From the NCBI GenBank assembly GCA_964552955.1, contig CAZKIU010000004.1:1-64000 (forward strand): a DNA stretch of 64,000 nt, given 5' to 3'. Under the pieces are notes generated by a model. That model was given only the letters and a program-made list of their open reading frames with translations. It made no database searches and was not told the origin of the DNA. This document shows positions 52,723 to 61,545 of this stretch, piece by piece. Both the position numbers and the translations under genes were made by a program. Position 1 is the first letter of the stretch; each line of letters starts with the position of its first letter. Source of the DNA: UBA1413 sp964552955 (lineage in GTDB: Bacteria; Bacteroidota; Bacteroidia; Bacteroidales; Prolixibacteraceae).

Positions 52723-55700
52723 TTATTTTACATAGGCATCGAGTCCAAGATGTCCTTCGAGGCTCTTCAGATAGTCGGTCGACTTGAGGTATTTGAGTCT
52801 CTCCTCGGCGGTCCTGATTTTTTCCTGGATCTGTCTCTCCATGGATTCTTCCATATTCAGGGAGGTGATCAGGTAGTTTCTGAGGTATTTGACATGTTTC
52901 TGGAAGAGGGCGATGTCGCTCAGTTGTTTGTTGAGGAGCCGTTCATGGTACCAGTCGCTGGCCAGGAGGTTTTCGCGGGTGAAGAGGTTTCTGATCTCCG
53001 GGTCACTGGCTTTTTTATGCTCATAATGGCCATAGGCCATGATATGGAGCAGGGCTTTGAGGGGAGGGCAGGTTCCCTCGATGCTGCCGTCATTGAAATA
53101 GCTCAGGGCCACCCTTTCCTGAGCTTCCACGATGTTGAGGATGCCATCCACGTAAACCTCCATGTTCTGGAGTTCCGGTTTGAGCATTTCATCGTTGAAG
53201 ACGGCATTGGGATTTTCGAAGACCCTGCCGAAATATTTCCGGACAAATTTGCCGGTGATGCGGTATCCCAGGCGGGAGGCGGGCACCGTCAGGTGGTTGT
53301 ATTCGAAGTCTTCAAGTTTTTCGAGCAATCCTTCGCGGATCATAAAGGCTGGTTCGGTCTCTTCAGGGCGGAGGCGGCTCCATAATTCAGGCACCAGAAG
53401 GCTGATGTCATGGTCGACCCGGTATTTGGGCCCTACGTAACCTGCTGCGGTGGTGAATCCGGCATAGCCGGTGAGGATGAAGGAGACCAGGGCGTTGTTC
53501 AGGTCGGTGACCGCACTGAGGGCATTAAAGGGGCCTTTGGTGAGGGCTCCCTCGCTTCCTGCCCCGGTGGTGGAGGGCGATTTGCCGGTAAGGCTGCAGA
53601 CAAAATCCATGAACAGCTCCGGCAATTCCTGGTAATGGATGGGATTATAGACCGCCAGGGAGCGAATGCCCTTCTCCGGGGGGTTGTTCCGTCTTCCGGC
53701 CAGCACGGCATTCACGGGGAAAAGCACAGGTTCCCCGGCAGGTACCTTCCTGAAAAGCCGGGTCCCTGTTTCAGCGATGTACCTCTCCCGGTGTCTGACA
53801 ATATCGGGCCGGTTCTGCAGATAACGCATATTTTTCGACGGTTTACCCTCGAAGATCCGGGGGTGGCTGGAGGAGACAAAATAGCTGCAATCCTGTTTTT
53901 CGGCGACTTCAGAGATCAGCTTTTTCATCGGCGGGGTGTATTTGTCGAATTCGATGGCATCCTCCACCAGGGTGACGGCATCGGCAACGGTCAGTGGCTG
54001 GAAGTTGGAGATAAAGGTGTTGGGGGTGGCGAGATCGGCCTCGGCCTGTTTGTCATAGCCCCGGTGGATCGCCTCATCAGGCCGCTGGAAAAAGCGGTAT
54101 TCGCAGTTATAGGTGAATTTAAGCGCCGGCTCATGGTGATCGGGGGAGAGATGCTTCAGCCTGGCGGCAGGTACCACCGTCGAAGCCGTGATATCATCCT
54201 CCATCTGCACCTTGTCAGCAGCCAGAAAATCCTGTCTCAGCTTGAAGGTCCGCCACGAATTATCCCCCATCAGTCCGATCCTCAGATAGCTGGCCACCAG
54301 CTTCCGATTTTTAAACTTCAGTTCATTCCCGAATTTGCCGTCAATGATATCTACCGTGAAGTGTTTTTTCCAGTTGTTGCCCCATTCCGGTTTGTAGAAC
54401 CGCTTGACGATGTATACCAGTCCTTTGATATAATGGGGAATGCTCTCCAGCCATTCGTTGTAAGTGTCGGTATACAGGGTGGGCGATGGGGTGAGCAGTT
54501 TGATCACCGATCCCAGGGAACGGGCCGGGCTCAATAACGGCCTGCTTTGCCGCTGGTTCTCCTTTTCATCCCTGAATTTGTTGTTGTAATCCCTGTTGAT
54601 GATCTCTTCCACGATCCTGATGTCATTGTCAAAGTCGGCGGTGAAAAATGGCCCGTAGATGATGGCGTCGTCGATCGATTTGGAGATTTCCGACTTGCCT
54701 CCCCCTGAAACCGTGCAGGGTTTATGGCAGAAGGTGCCTTCAGCAGCGATGCCCACCAGTCGCCAGGAGGGGACCCAGGGGTTCTTCTCCATTTTAATCT
54801 TGTATCCCGAAGGCAGAAGGTAGGTATGGTCAGGGTTGAGCCGGACTGATTTGACCTGACCTTCTCCTTTCCAGGAGACTTTCTGTTCGGCCAGGCTAAA
54901 GGTGGCATCCTCCGGAACATAAATCACCTCCGGATAGTTTTTATCTACGGCATAGCCATCGGGATACAGTTCCATAAAAGAGTCGTACATTTTGACCATG
55001 TCGCTGAAATGTAGTGCATTATCCCTGATCTGGCTGTCCCGCCGGAACTCATCGCCCAGGTTGTAGCTGGGGAAGGCGATGGCCCCACCGGCGTGTTCCT
55101 CCTCTGCGTTACCGAATAAGTTGGCCGAATAGCTGATCTGAGTCTTGATCTCCTTTTTGGAGTAGCCAAAATAGTTGTCCGCGATGACCGTGACGATGAT
55201 GCCCTCCTCGGTACGGGCTGTTATCTTAAAGGCATTCCCATTGTTGTAGCGTTCATTTTCATCCTTCCAGCACATGCCGTCCCTGATCTGCCGGGGGGTA
55301 GCCTCCTCCACCGGAGGAAGACCCAGCTCCTTCTTGGTGAGGTTCACCAGATGAGGCGCCAGGATGATACACCCTGTGTGGCCTGTCCACCCCTCGATAT
55401 CCAGGGCGGAGTCGTTCTCTGGCAGAAAGGGATCGCCGCCGTTGCCGAAGATGGATTCCACAAAGTCAAGGTTACTCACCAGGTTCCCCGGAGTGAAAAA
55501 GCGGACTTCCATTCTCTTCTGGTTGGTGACCCCCGGCACTGCCGGGACGACCACCGGTTTCAGCAACAGGGAGACGAATACCGCGGCTTTCTCCTCCTGG
55601 GTGGAGGTGAAGGGAAGTTCCATCAGCTCTTTCGGGGGGTGCAGGGCGGCATGCAGCAAAAGGGCATAGGTCAGCTTGGGAACCGCCTTCTTATCGTCGG

Positions 55701-56172
55701 GGATAGGGAGCCCCCCTTCTGCAATATGAAATACCCCTTCTGTAGTCCGCCGGTCATTCTTGGGATTGTGCAGAACCCCTTGCTTGATCCGGTAGGAGTT
55801 GATGATGTCGGAAACAAAAATATCCTTGTCGGGAGGCAGGGAGAGGGCCCTGGCAATCCCGTGGCTGTCGATAATAAAAGTGTGGGAGGGAAGCCTGGGA
55901 TGTACCTTATCGCGGTACTCCGTCAGATAGGTGTCGAGGAAATTCTGGATTCTTTGGTCAGCGGGACAGAGATAAGCTGAGAGGAGCCGGTTTTTCTCAC
56001 GGTGGTTTTTGATCAGGTCATTGGCCAGTTCAAGAAAATCAAAGCCTGTGGTCTTAACGACCGGTTGCCCCAGGGCAGCCAGTTTCAGGTTGATATATTC
56101 ATTCAACCTTTTGGGACGGGGAATTTCATTGGCCCCATCTTTTCCGAATCCGAAAGATTTTTTAAGATCCAT
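52723..56172 (-). CDS. Probable PPi-type phosphoenolpyruvate carboxykinase
   Basis: A 1149-residue (about 130 kDa) soluble protein without signal or membrane segments. It does not look like ATP- or GTP-type PEPCK. Size and several segments match my memory of the pyrophosphate-dependent PEPCKs described from Entamoeba and Propionibacterium: VIADNYFGYSKKEIKTQ at 329-345, NLFGNAEEEHAGGA at 351-364, a P-loop-like SGGGKSEIS at 489-497, and SPARSLGSVIKLLTPS near 550. That enzyme interconverts PEP, CO2 and phosphate with oxaloacetate and PPi in central carbon metabolism. The assignment rests on recollection, so family identity is moderately sure and activity is inferred. A small membrane-protein gene ends 27 bp upstream. 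Confidence 0.62.
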   Translation of the reverse strand: MDLKKSFGFGKDGANEIPRPKRLNEYINLKLAALGQPVVKTTGFDFLELANDLIKNHREKNRLLSAYLCPADQRIQNFLDTYLTEYRDKVHPRLPSHTFIIDSHGIARALSLPPDKDIFVSDIINSYRIKQGVLHNPKNDRRTTEGVFHIAEGGLPIPDDKKAVPKLTYALLLHAALHPPKELMELPFTSTQEEKAAVFVSLLLKPVVVPAVPGVTNQKRMEVRFFTPGNLVSNLDFVESIFGNGGDPFLPENDSALDIEGWTGHTGCIILAPHLVNLTKKELGLPPVEEATPRQIRDGMCWKDENERYNNGNAFKITARTEEGIIVTVIADNYFGYSKKEIKTQISYSANLFGNAEEEHAGGAIAFPSYNLGDEFRRDSQIRDNALHFSDMVKMYDSFMELYPDGYAVDKNYPEVIYVPEDATFSLAEQKVSWKGEGQVKSVRLNPDHTYLLPSGYKIKMEKNPWVPSWRLVGIAAEGTFCHKPCTVSGGGKSEISKSIDDAIIYGPFFTADFDNDIRIVEEIINRDYNNKFRDEKENQRQSRPLLSPARSLGSVIKLLTPSPTLYTDTYNEWLESIPHYIKGLVYIVKRFYKPEWGNNWKKHFTVDIIDGKFGNELKFKNRKLVASYLRIGLMGDNSWRTFKLRQDFLAADKVQMEDDITASTVVPAARLKHLSPDHHEPALKFTYNCEYRFFQRPDEAIHRGYDKQAEADLATPNTFISNFQPLTVADAVTLVEDAIEFDKYTPPMKKLISEVAEKQDCSYFVSSSHPRIFEGKPSKNMRYLQNRPDIVRHRERYIAETGTRLFRKVPAGEPVLFPVNAVLAGRRNNPPEKGIRSLAVYNPIHYQELPELFMDFVCSLTGKSPSTTGAGSEGALTKGPFNALSAVTDLNNALVSFILTGYAGFTTAAGYVGPKYRVDHDISLLVPELWSRLRPEETEPAFMIREGLLEKLEDFEYNHLTVPASRLGYRITGKFVRKYFGRVFENPNAVFNDEMLKPELQNMEVYVDGILNIVEAQERVALSYFNDGSIEGTCPPLKALLHIMAYGHYEHKKASDPEIRNLFTRENLLASDWYHERLLNKQLSDIALFQKHVKYLRNYLITSLNMEESMERQIQEKIRTAEERLKYLKSTDYLKSLEGHLGLDAYVK

Positions 56173-56199
56173 ATCTATGAATTTGGGTTAAACAAAGGA

Positions 56200-56616
56200 T
56201 CAGGCTTTCATTACCCCCATCATCAGGAAGAAGATGACCAGGGCGAGTGAGCCTGCGATAATTTTGAGTATGAGGGCTGATTTTTTCCGTGTGAGATCGG
56301 CGACCAGGGCGATCAGGGCGATCCCTCCATTGAGGAGCATTCCCCAGTAGTGGGGCAGCAGCCTCCCCTCCAGAGGCAACTCATCGGGAGAAAAGAGGTC
56401 TTCTCCCCCCAGCGGATCGGTTGTATCCAGAACCCCTTCAGGGACCAGACTCCCCGTCCATAAAATCCATCCGGCATAAAGTCCCAGTAAAACCAGGATA
56501 CCCGCACCGATTCTGCCAAAGATCCTCTTCTTTTCAAACCAACCGTAAATCATAACGGTAATCCCGGCAAATATGGCCCATTGCGGTATGGTGATTATCG
56601 TGTAGTTGCTGATCAT
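56200..56616 (-). CDS. Small integral membrane protein
   Basis: A 138-residue protein with four likely helices (about 8-26, 34-54, 90-106, 114-134), separated by an acidic loop (DTTDPLGGEDLFSPDE). No family recognised. A TTG at 56643 could extend it by nine residues but overlaps a TATTTTTG -7 box (minus, 56648-56641), so the ATG at 56616, preceded by AAGAGGG, is preferred. It lies 27 bp before the putative PPi-PEPCK gene, so the two are probably co-transcribed. Confidence 0.7.
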   Translation of the reverse strand: MISNYTIITIPQWAIFAGITVMIYGWFEKKRIFGRIGAGILVLLGLYAGWILWTGSLVPEGVLDTTDPLGGEDLFSPDELPLEGRLLPHYWGMLLNGGIALIALVADLTRKKSALILKIIAGSLALVIFFLMMGVMKA

Positions 56617-56640
56617 CCCTCTTAATTTGCACTTACTCTT

Positions 56641-56648
56641 CAAAAATA
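56641..56648 (-). promoter_or_regulatory. Candidate -7 element for the membrane protein/PEPCK operon
   Basis: TATTTTTG on the minus strand, matching TAnnTTTG, 24 bp from the ATG. No clear -33. Confidence 0.4.
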
Positions 56649-56689
56649 ACCTAAAAAACGGTCAGTACCTATTGTCAGGTAAAGAATGT

Positions 56690-56697
56690 TAATTTTG
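56690..56697 (+). promoter_or_regulatory. Candidate -7 element for the HAD phosphatase gene
   Basis: TAATTTTG, matching TAnnTTTG, 33 bp before the start codon. Confidence 0.42.
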
Positions 56698-56730
56698 CAG
56701 GCTGAATTAATACTTTGTAAATAAATAGTT

Positions 56731-57354
56731 TTGGAAAGAATAAAAGTAGATCCTGCGGCCCGGGGGCTGATTTTTGACCTGGATGGAACCATTGCCGACA
56801 CTATGCCGATCCATTATGTGGCCTACAGGAACATCCTGAAGGAGTATGATGTGGATTTTCGCGTGGAGCACTTCAATGCCATGGCTGGCATCCCTGTCAT
56901 TCAGTCCATGGAACGCATCATGGAATTGTACGGGGTCTCCCTGGACCCTGTAAAAGTCGGGCTTCTCAAAGAGAAAGAGTATGAAAGGCAGATGCATCTG
57001 ATGAAACCCATAGAACCCGTGGTGGAGCTGATCCGGCAGTATTACGGCCGGTTGCCTATGGCGGTGGGAACCGGGGGATTCAGGCATCTGGCCTGGAAAA
57101 CGCTGGAGATCCTGGATCTTAAAAAATGCTTTACCCATCTGGTCGCTTCGGAGGATGTGGAACGGCATAAACCCCATCCGGATACCTTCCTGAAATGCGC
57201 GGAACTGATGGGGGTGGAACCCCGTTACTGCCAGGTTTTTGAGGATGGTCGTCTGGGAATGGAAGCCGCCCGCAGAGCTGGTATGATGGTGGTCGACGTC
57301 ACCGCTTTCTATCAGGTGTCTATCGGTCAGCCTCTTGAGGGAATCACCGGTTGA
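56731..57354 (+). CDS. HAD-family sugar-phosphate phosphatase/phosphoglucomutase-like
   Basis: A 207-residue HAD hydrolase with FDLDGTIADT (nucleophile Asp16, acid Asp18), the cap-domain helices, GTGG as motif II, the Lys in RHKPHPDTF and EDGRLGMEAARRAGM as motif IV. It resembles YcjU/beta-phosphoglucomutase-type enzymes acting on hexose phosphates. The frame starts with TTG at 56731. The next in-frame ATG (residue 25) would remove the catalytic motif, so TTG is used. The stop lies just before the start of the next gene. Confidence 0.87.
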   Translation: MERIKVDPAARGLIFDLDGTIADTMPIHYVAYRNILKEYDVDFRVEHFNAMAGIPVIQSMERIMELYGVSLDPVKVGLLKEKEYERQMHLMKPIEPVVELIRQYYGRLPMAVGTGGFRHLAWKTLEILDLKKCFTHLVASEDVERHKPHPDTFLKCAELMGVEPRYCQVFEDGRLGMEAARRAGMMVVDVTAFYQVSIGQPLEGITG

Positions 57355-57362
57355 GGTGCAGC

Positions 57363-58595
57363 ATGGATGAGATCAGCATGGAAAGGATCCACATGGAAGG
57401 GCGCCGTATGAAAGGGGTCAGCCGTAAGGGTGCCGGGGAAGACCGGGAAGGAACCGTTTTAAGTACGGCCTCCGGAAGCAGAAGGTTGAGGAGATGGAGG
57501 ATCTTCGGTCTGTCCTGGCAGGGGAGTCTTCCTGCGGGAGCTGCAGTATTGTTTTTAATGTTGCTCTCTCTTTTGCTTCTTCCTACGCAGGGCTGTAAAC
57601 CTGATCGTAAAACAGCTGTCCGGGGGCCTGCTGCCGAAGCTCCGCGCCTCATCTTCGCCTTTTATAACGTCGAGAATCTTTATGATACCCATGATGATCC
57701 CCGTTCCGGGGGGGACGATGAATTTCTACCTTCCGGAAGGAAACAGTGGGATCCTACCAGATACCAGGAAAAGCTCCAGGGTTTATCGGAGGCCCTGCGT
57801 GATTTGGGTGGGGAGGAGTTGCCGGCCGTAATAGGTTTTTGTGAAGTGGAGAACCGGAAGGTAGTGGAGGAGCTGATGGCCATGCCTGCCCTGGCTGCCG
57901 GAAACTACCAGGTGGTTCATTATGACGACCGCGACAGCCGCGGTATTGACCTGGCTCTGGCTTACCGTCCCGACCAGATCACCGTCGAAGAACATCAGCT
58001 GATCCCTGTAAGGAAAGAACGGGGAGGATCCCTGGCCCGCGGCTTGCTCTCGGTCACCGCCAGAAGCGAAAACGGTGAAACCTTTCATATCTTTGTCAGT
58101 CACTGGCCTTCGCGCGACGACAGGGATCAGAACAAGGAAGAAGGTCGTAAACGAACAGCCGCCGCGCTGCGGGAGGCCGCATCATCCCTCCTGACGAAGG
58201 ACACCCACACGCATGTGGTTATCATGGGTGATATGAACGATGAACCTTCTGATGAAAGCCTCCTGGAGGTCCTGAAAGCCCTGCCTCCGGAACAAAGCCA
58301 GGCTACGGATTTGGCTAATCTGATGTTCCCTTCCATGGAGAAAGGCCATGGCTCTTATCTCTACCAGGGGGAGTGGAAGATGCTTGACAACCTCGTGGTT
58401 TCGGGTTCACTCCTTGATCACGACGGATACAGCGTAGAACAGGGACGAGGCTTCGTCTTCAGCAACTCCGGCATGGAGTTCCGCAACCGGTCAGGCCAGA
58501 TCTCTCCCGACAGAAGCTATGTAGGTGACCGCTATACCGGAGGCATCAGCGACCACTTCCCGGTCTATTTTACACTGACAATGAAAGACAAATAG
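57363..58595 (+). CDS. Endonuclease/exonuclease/phosphatase-fold lipoprotein
   Basis: A 410-residue exported protein of the EEP superfamily. A long basic N-terminal segment precedes a hydrophobic stretch ending LLPTQGC, a probable lipobox, so the true start may be internal. Catalytic-core motifs are FYNVENLYDT, GFCEVENRKV, the Asp in RGIDLAL, FVSHWPSR, VIMGDMNDEP and GGISDHFPV. Substrates in the family range from DNA to phosphoinositides. TTG at 57351 overlaps the HAD stop; ATG 57363 was chosen. The stop codon abuts a heptamer repeat and an assembly gap. Confidence 0.82.
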   Translation: MDEISMERIHMEGRRMKGVSRKGAGEDREGTVLSTASGSRRLRRWRIFGLSWQGSLPAGAAVLFLMLLSLLLLPTQGCKPDRKTAVRGPAAEAPRLIFAFYNVENLYDTHDDPRSGGDDEFLPSGRKQWDPTRYQEKLQGLSEALRDLGGEELPAVIGFCEVENRKVVEELMAMPALAAGNYQVVHYDDRDSRGIDLALAYRPDQITVEEHQLIPVRKERGGSLARGLLSVTARSENGETFHIFVSHWPSRDDRDQNKEEGRKRTAAALREAASSLLTKDTHTHVVIMGDMNDEPSDESLLEVLKALPPEQSQATDLANLMFPSMEKGHGSYLYQGEWKMLDNLVVSGSLLDHDGYSVEQGRGFVFSNSGMEFRNRSGQISPDRSYVGDRYTGGISDHFPVYFTLTMKDK

Positions 58596-58711
58596 TCGGG
58601 AGTCGGGAGTCNNNNNNNNNNNNNNNNNNNNNNNNNNNNNNNNNNNNNNNNNNNNNNNNNNNNNNNNNNNNNNNNNNNNNNNNNNNNNNNNNNNNNNNNN
58701 NNNNNNNNNNN
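58594..58711 (+). repeat. AGTCGGG heptamer tandem repeat running into a 100-N gap
   Basis: Positions 58594-58611 hold about 2.6 copies of AGTCGGG, beginning in the stop codon of the EEP gene; 58612-58711 are N. Unlike the other two gaps there is no shared 55-bp flank. The assembler probably stopped in a longer tandem array. Upstream elements of uvrB are hidden here. Confidence 0.75.
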
Positions 58712-58720
58712 AACGGAAGA

Positions 58721-60754
58721 ATGGAATTCAGGATAGTATCGGATTACCGGCCGACGGGGGATCAACCCGAGGCGATCCGTCAGCTGACAGAAGGGTTGGT
58801 GAACGGGGAGAAGTACCAGACCCTGCTGGGGGTAACAGGGTCGGGGAAGACTTTTACCATGGCTAATGTAGTAGAGAAGGTACAGCGCCCCACGCTGATC
58901 CTGAGCCACAATAAAACCCTGGCCGCTCAGCTCTACGGGGAGATGAAACAGTTCTTTCCTGATAACGCCGTGGAGTATTTTGTCTCCTATTACGATTACT
59001 ACCAGCCTGAGGCTTATATTCCCACCTCCGACACCTATATTGAGAAGGACCTCTCCATCAACAAGGATATCGAGAAGCTGCGGCTGAGTTCCACCTCTGC
59101 TCTTCTTTCGGGGCGCAGGGATGTCATTGTGGTCTCTTCGGTTTCCTGTCTATACGGTATCGGGAATCCGGATGATTTCCATGCCAATGTGATCACCCTG
59201 GACCGGGGGCAGGTGATCAGCCGCAATGCGGTTTTACACCGGCTGGTGGATGCCCTGTATTCGCGGAGTGAGGTAGAATTCCAGCGAGGCCATTTCCGGG
59301 TCAGGGGAGATACGGTGGATATTTTTCCCGCCTATGCAGATACCGCCGTCAGGGTGCTCTTCTGGGGGGATGAGGTAGAGGAGATCAGTACCTTTGATCC
59401 TGTTTCGGGGGGGGTGATCCAAACCCAGGAGCAGGTGGTCATTTATCCGGCCAACATCTTTGTGACCACCCGGGAGCGGATGCAGCAGGCGATACGACAT
59501 ATCCAGGATGACCTGGTCCGTCAGATTGAATTCTTCAGGGAGATCGGGAAGCCACTGGAAGCCAAGCGGATTCAGGAGCGGGTGGAGTATGACATGGAGA
59601 TGATGAAGGAGCTGGGATATTGTCCGGGCATTGAAAACTACTCCCGCTATTTTGACGGCCGGTCCCCCGGCACGCGACCTTTCTGTCTGCTGGATTATTT
59701 CCCGGATGATTTTCTGACCATCGTTGATGAGAGCCATGTGACCTTGCCGCAGATCAGGGCTATGTTCGGGGGGGATCGCTCCCGGAAGGTGACGCTGGTG
59801 GACTTTGGTTTCCGGCTTCCGGCGGCCATCGACAACCGGCCGCTGACCTTCGATGAGTTTGAGGGGCTGGTAGGGCAAATCGTTTACGTGAGTGCTACGC
59901 CTGCCGATTATGAGCTGGCCCGCTGTGAAGGGGTGGTGGTAGAGCAGTTGATCCGGCCCACTGGATTGCTGGATCCTGAGATCGAGGTGCGCCCCTCACG
60001 CAACCAGATCGATGACCTGATGCATGAGATCAGCCTCCGCAGTGGGCGGAATGAACGTACCCTGGTGACGACCCTGACCAAACGGATGGCTGAGGAGCTC
60101 ACCCGTTATCTTTCCGACAACGGGGTGAAAACCCGCTATATCCATTCCGATGTGGAAACCCTGGAACGGGTGGAGATCATGGAGCAGCTCCGCAAGGGGA
60201 TTTTTGATGTTCTGGTGGGCATCAACCTGCTGCGGGAAGGGCTCGACCTGCCCGAGGTATCGCTGGTGGCCATCCTGGATGCCGATAAGGAGGGGTTCCT
60301 CAGGTCGGAACGCTCCCTGACCCAAACGGCCGGGCGGGCTGCCCGTAACCTCAACGGAAGAGTGATCATGTACGCCTCCAAAATCACGGATTCGATGCAG
60401 AGAACCATCGACGCCACCAATTACCGGCGTGAGAAACAGCTTAAATACAACGAGGAGCATCATATCACCCCGCAACAGATCATCAAACCCACCCGCGAAA
60501 TCATCGGCTATGAATTCCGGAGTGATAAGCAGGATGAGTTCTCCTACTCGGGAGGGTCAGGGCACCAGGATGTGGCTGCCGATCCTGTGGTGCGCTTCAT
60601 GACCCCCGAGGCGCTCCAGAAAACCATTGCCGCCACCAAAAAGGAGATGCAGGCCGCCGCCAAACATCTTGACTTCCTCGAGGCCGCCCGCCTGCGCGAT
60701 GAGATGTTCCGCCTTCAGGAACTGCTTAAGGAAAAGGAAAAACAAAAAAGCTGA
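58721..60754 (+). CDS. uvrB: Excinuclease ABC subunit B
   Basis: A 677-residue UvrB, the DNA damage-verifying helicase of nucleotide excision repair that works with UvrA and UvrC. Walker A GVTGSGKT at 37-44; the beta-hairpin YYDYYQPEAYIPTSDTYIEKD; DESHV; YVSATPADYE; helicase motif VI QTAGRAARN; and the C-terminal UVR domain for UvrC (FLEAARLRDEM). Full length. The promoter region lies in the assembly gap, so any operator cannot be checked. Confidence 0.97.
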   Translation: MEFRIVSDYRPTGDQPEAIRQLTEGLVNGEKYQTLLGVTGSGKTFTMANVVEKVQRPTLILSHNKTLAAQLYGEMKQFFPDNAVEYFVSYYDYYQPEAYIPTSDTYIEKDLSINKDIEKLRLSSTSALLSGRRDVIVVSSVSCLYGIGNPDDFHANVITLDRGQVISRNAVLHRLVDALYSRSEVEFQRGHFRVRGDTVDIFPAYADTAVRVLFWGDEVEEISTFDPVSGGVIQTQEQVVIYPANIFVTTRERMQQAIRHIQDDLVRQIEFFREIGKPLEAKRIQERVEYDMEMMKELGYCPGIENYSRYFDGRSPGTRPFCLLDYFPDDFLTIVDESHVTLPQIRAMFGGDRSRKVTLVDFGFRLPAAIDNRPLTFDEFEGLVGQIVYVSATPADYELARCEGVVVEQLIRPTGLLDPEIEVRPSRNQIDDLMHEISLRSGRNERTLVTTLTKRMAEELTRYLSDNGVKTRYIHSDVETLERVEIMEQLRKGIFDVLVGINLLREGLDLPEVSLVAILDADKEGFLRSERSLTQTAGRAARNLNGRVIMYASKITDSMQRTIDATNYRREKQLKYNEEHHITPQQIIKPTREIIGYEFRSDKQDEFSYSGGSGHQDVAADPVVRFMTPEALQKTIAATKKEMQAAAKHLDFLEAARLRDEMFRLQELLKEKEKQKS

Positions 60755-60833
60755 CCATCCTGGGTGACGATCCTGCCGATGATTACAGGTGACGAACAGG
60801 GCCGGCCATCAGAGCTGATCATTGGTTTTTTGT

Positions 60834-60841
60834 TATTTTTG
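60834..60841 (+). promoter_or_regulatory. Candidate -7 element upstream of smpB
   Basis: TATTTTTG, a full match to TAnnTTTG, about 80 bp before the start of smpB. No well-spaced -33 element. Confidence 0.4.
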
Positions 60842-60866
60842 CAACTCCCGGCTGTTAAGGAGACCC

Positions 60867-60922
60867 CGGAGATGAGTGGAGGAAACTCGGGAGATGAATT
60901 GAGTAGACACGGGAGATGAAAC
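60867..60922 (+). repeat. Three 21-22 bp repeats leading into smpB
   Basis: CGGAGATGA at 60867 and CGGGAGATGA at 60888 and 60910 form a tandem series. Each includes GGGAG-ATGA, resembling a ribosome-binding site plus a start. The last lies just before the true ATG at 60924. Confidence 0.6.
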
Positions 60923-60923
60923 C

Positions 60924-61382
60924 ATGACCCAACTGCAGAACAATATTGTCATTAAAAACAAGAAGGCTTTCTTCGAATATGAAATCATAGAAAGCCTGGT
61001 CGCCGGCATTCAGTTGGTAGGGACCGAGATCAAGTCCATCCGCAATGGCAAGGCCAACCTGACCGATTCCTACTGTCAGTTTGCCGGCAATGAGCTGTAC
61101 GTGAAGAACCTCCATATTTCCGAGTATGAACTGGGAACCTGCAACAACCATATAGCAAAACGGGACCGCAAGCTATTGTTGCAACGCAGGGAGCTGGTCA
61201 AGTGGCAGCGCAAGATCAAAGAGACCGGGCTGACCCTTGTTCCGCTGAAGCTTTTTCTGAATGAGAAAGGGCTGGCCAAGCTGGAAATAGCCCTCTGCCG
61301 CGGTAAGAAGATCTATGATAAGCGCGAAAGCATCAGGGAAAAAGATAACCGCCGCGATCAGGAAAGACAAAATCGCTTCTAA
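60924..61382 (+). CDS. smpB: SsrA-binding protein SmpB
   Basis: A 152-residue SmpB that carries tmRNA to stalled ribosomes. Family signatures: NKKAFFEYEI, GIQLVGTEIKSIRNGKANL, HISEYELGTCNNH and the basic C-terminal tail (KKIYDKRESIREKD). Length is normal. Start at ATG 60924. Confidence 0.96.
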   Translation: MTQLQNNIVIKNKKAFFEYEIIESLVAGIQLVGTEIKSIRNGKANLTDSYCQFAGNELYVKNLHISEYELGTCNNHIAKRDRKLLLQRRELVKWQRKIKETGLTLVPLKLFLNEKGLAKLEIALCRGKKIYDKRESIREKDNRRDQERQNRF

Positions 61383-61463
61383 CCCATCCTGAAGGGCTCT
61401 TGAGGCTCATTCCGCTCATCAGGCGCTTCATGCCCCGGATTCGGGAGCGCTTCTGCTTTATTG

Positions 61464-61512
61464 GACCTCCGCTTCATTATCTGACCTCCGCTGCTTGAAG
61501 GACCTCCACTTC
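61464..61512 (+). repeat. Three short GACCTCC repeats between smpB and dinB
   Basis: GACCTCC at 61464, 61483 and 61501, spaced 19 and 18 bp, in the spacer between convergent smpB and dinB. No gene here. Confidence 0.5.
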
Positions 61513-61545
61513 CGGGCGCTGATTCTCACAGACCTGCTATTATTG

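Noticed and set aside
52750..54537. Long plus-strand frames opposite the 1149-residue gene
   Set aside because: They have the skewed composition of antisense frames in a GC-rich gene and no family resemblance.
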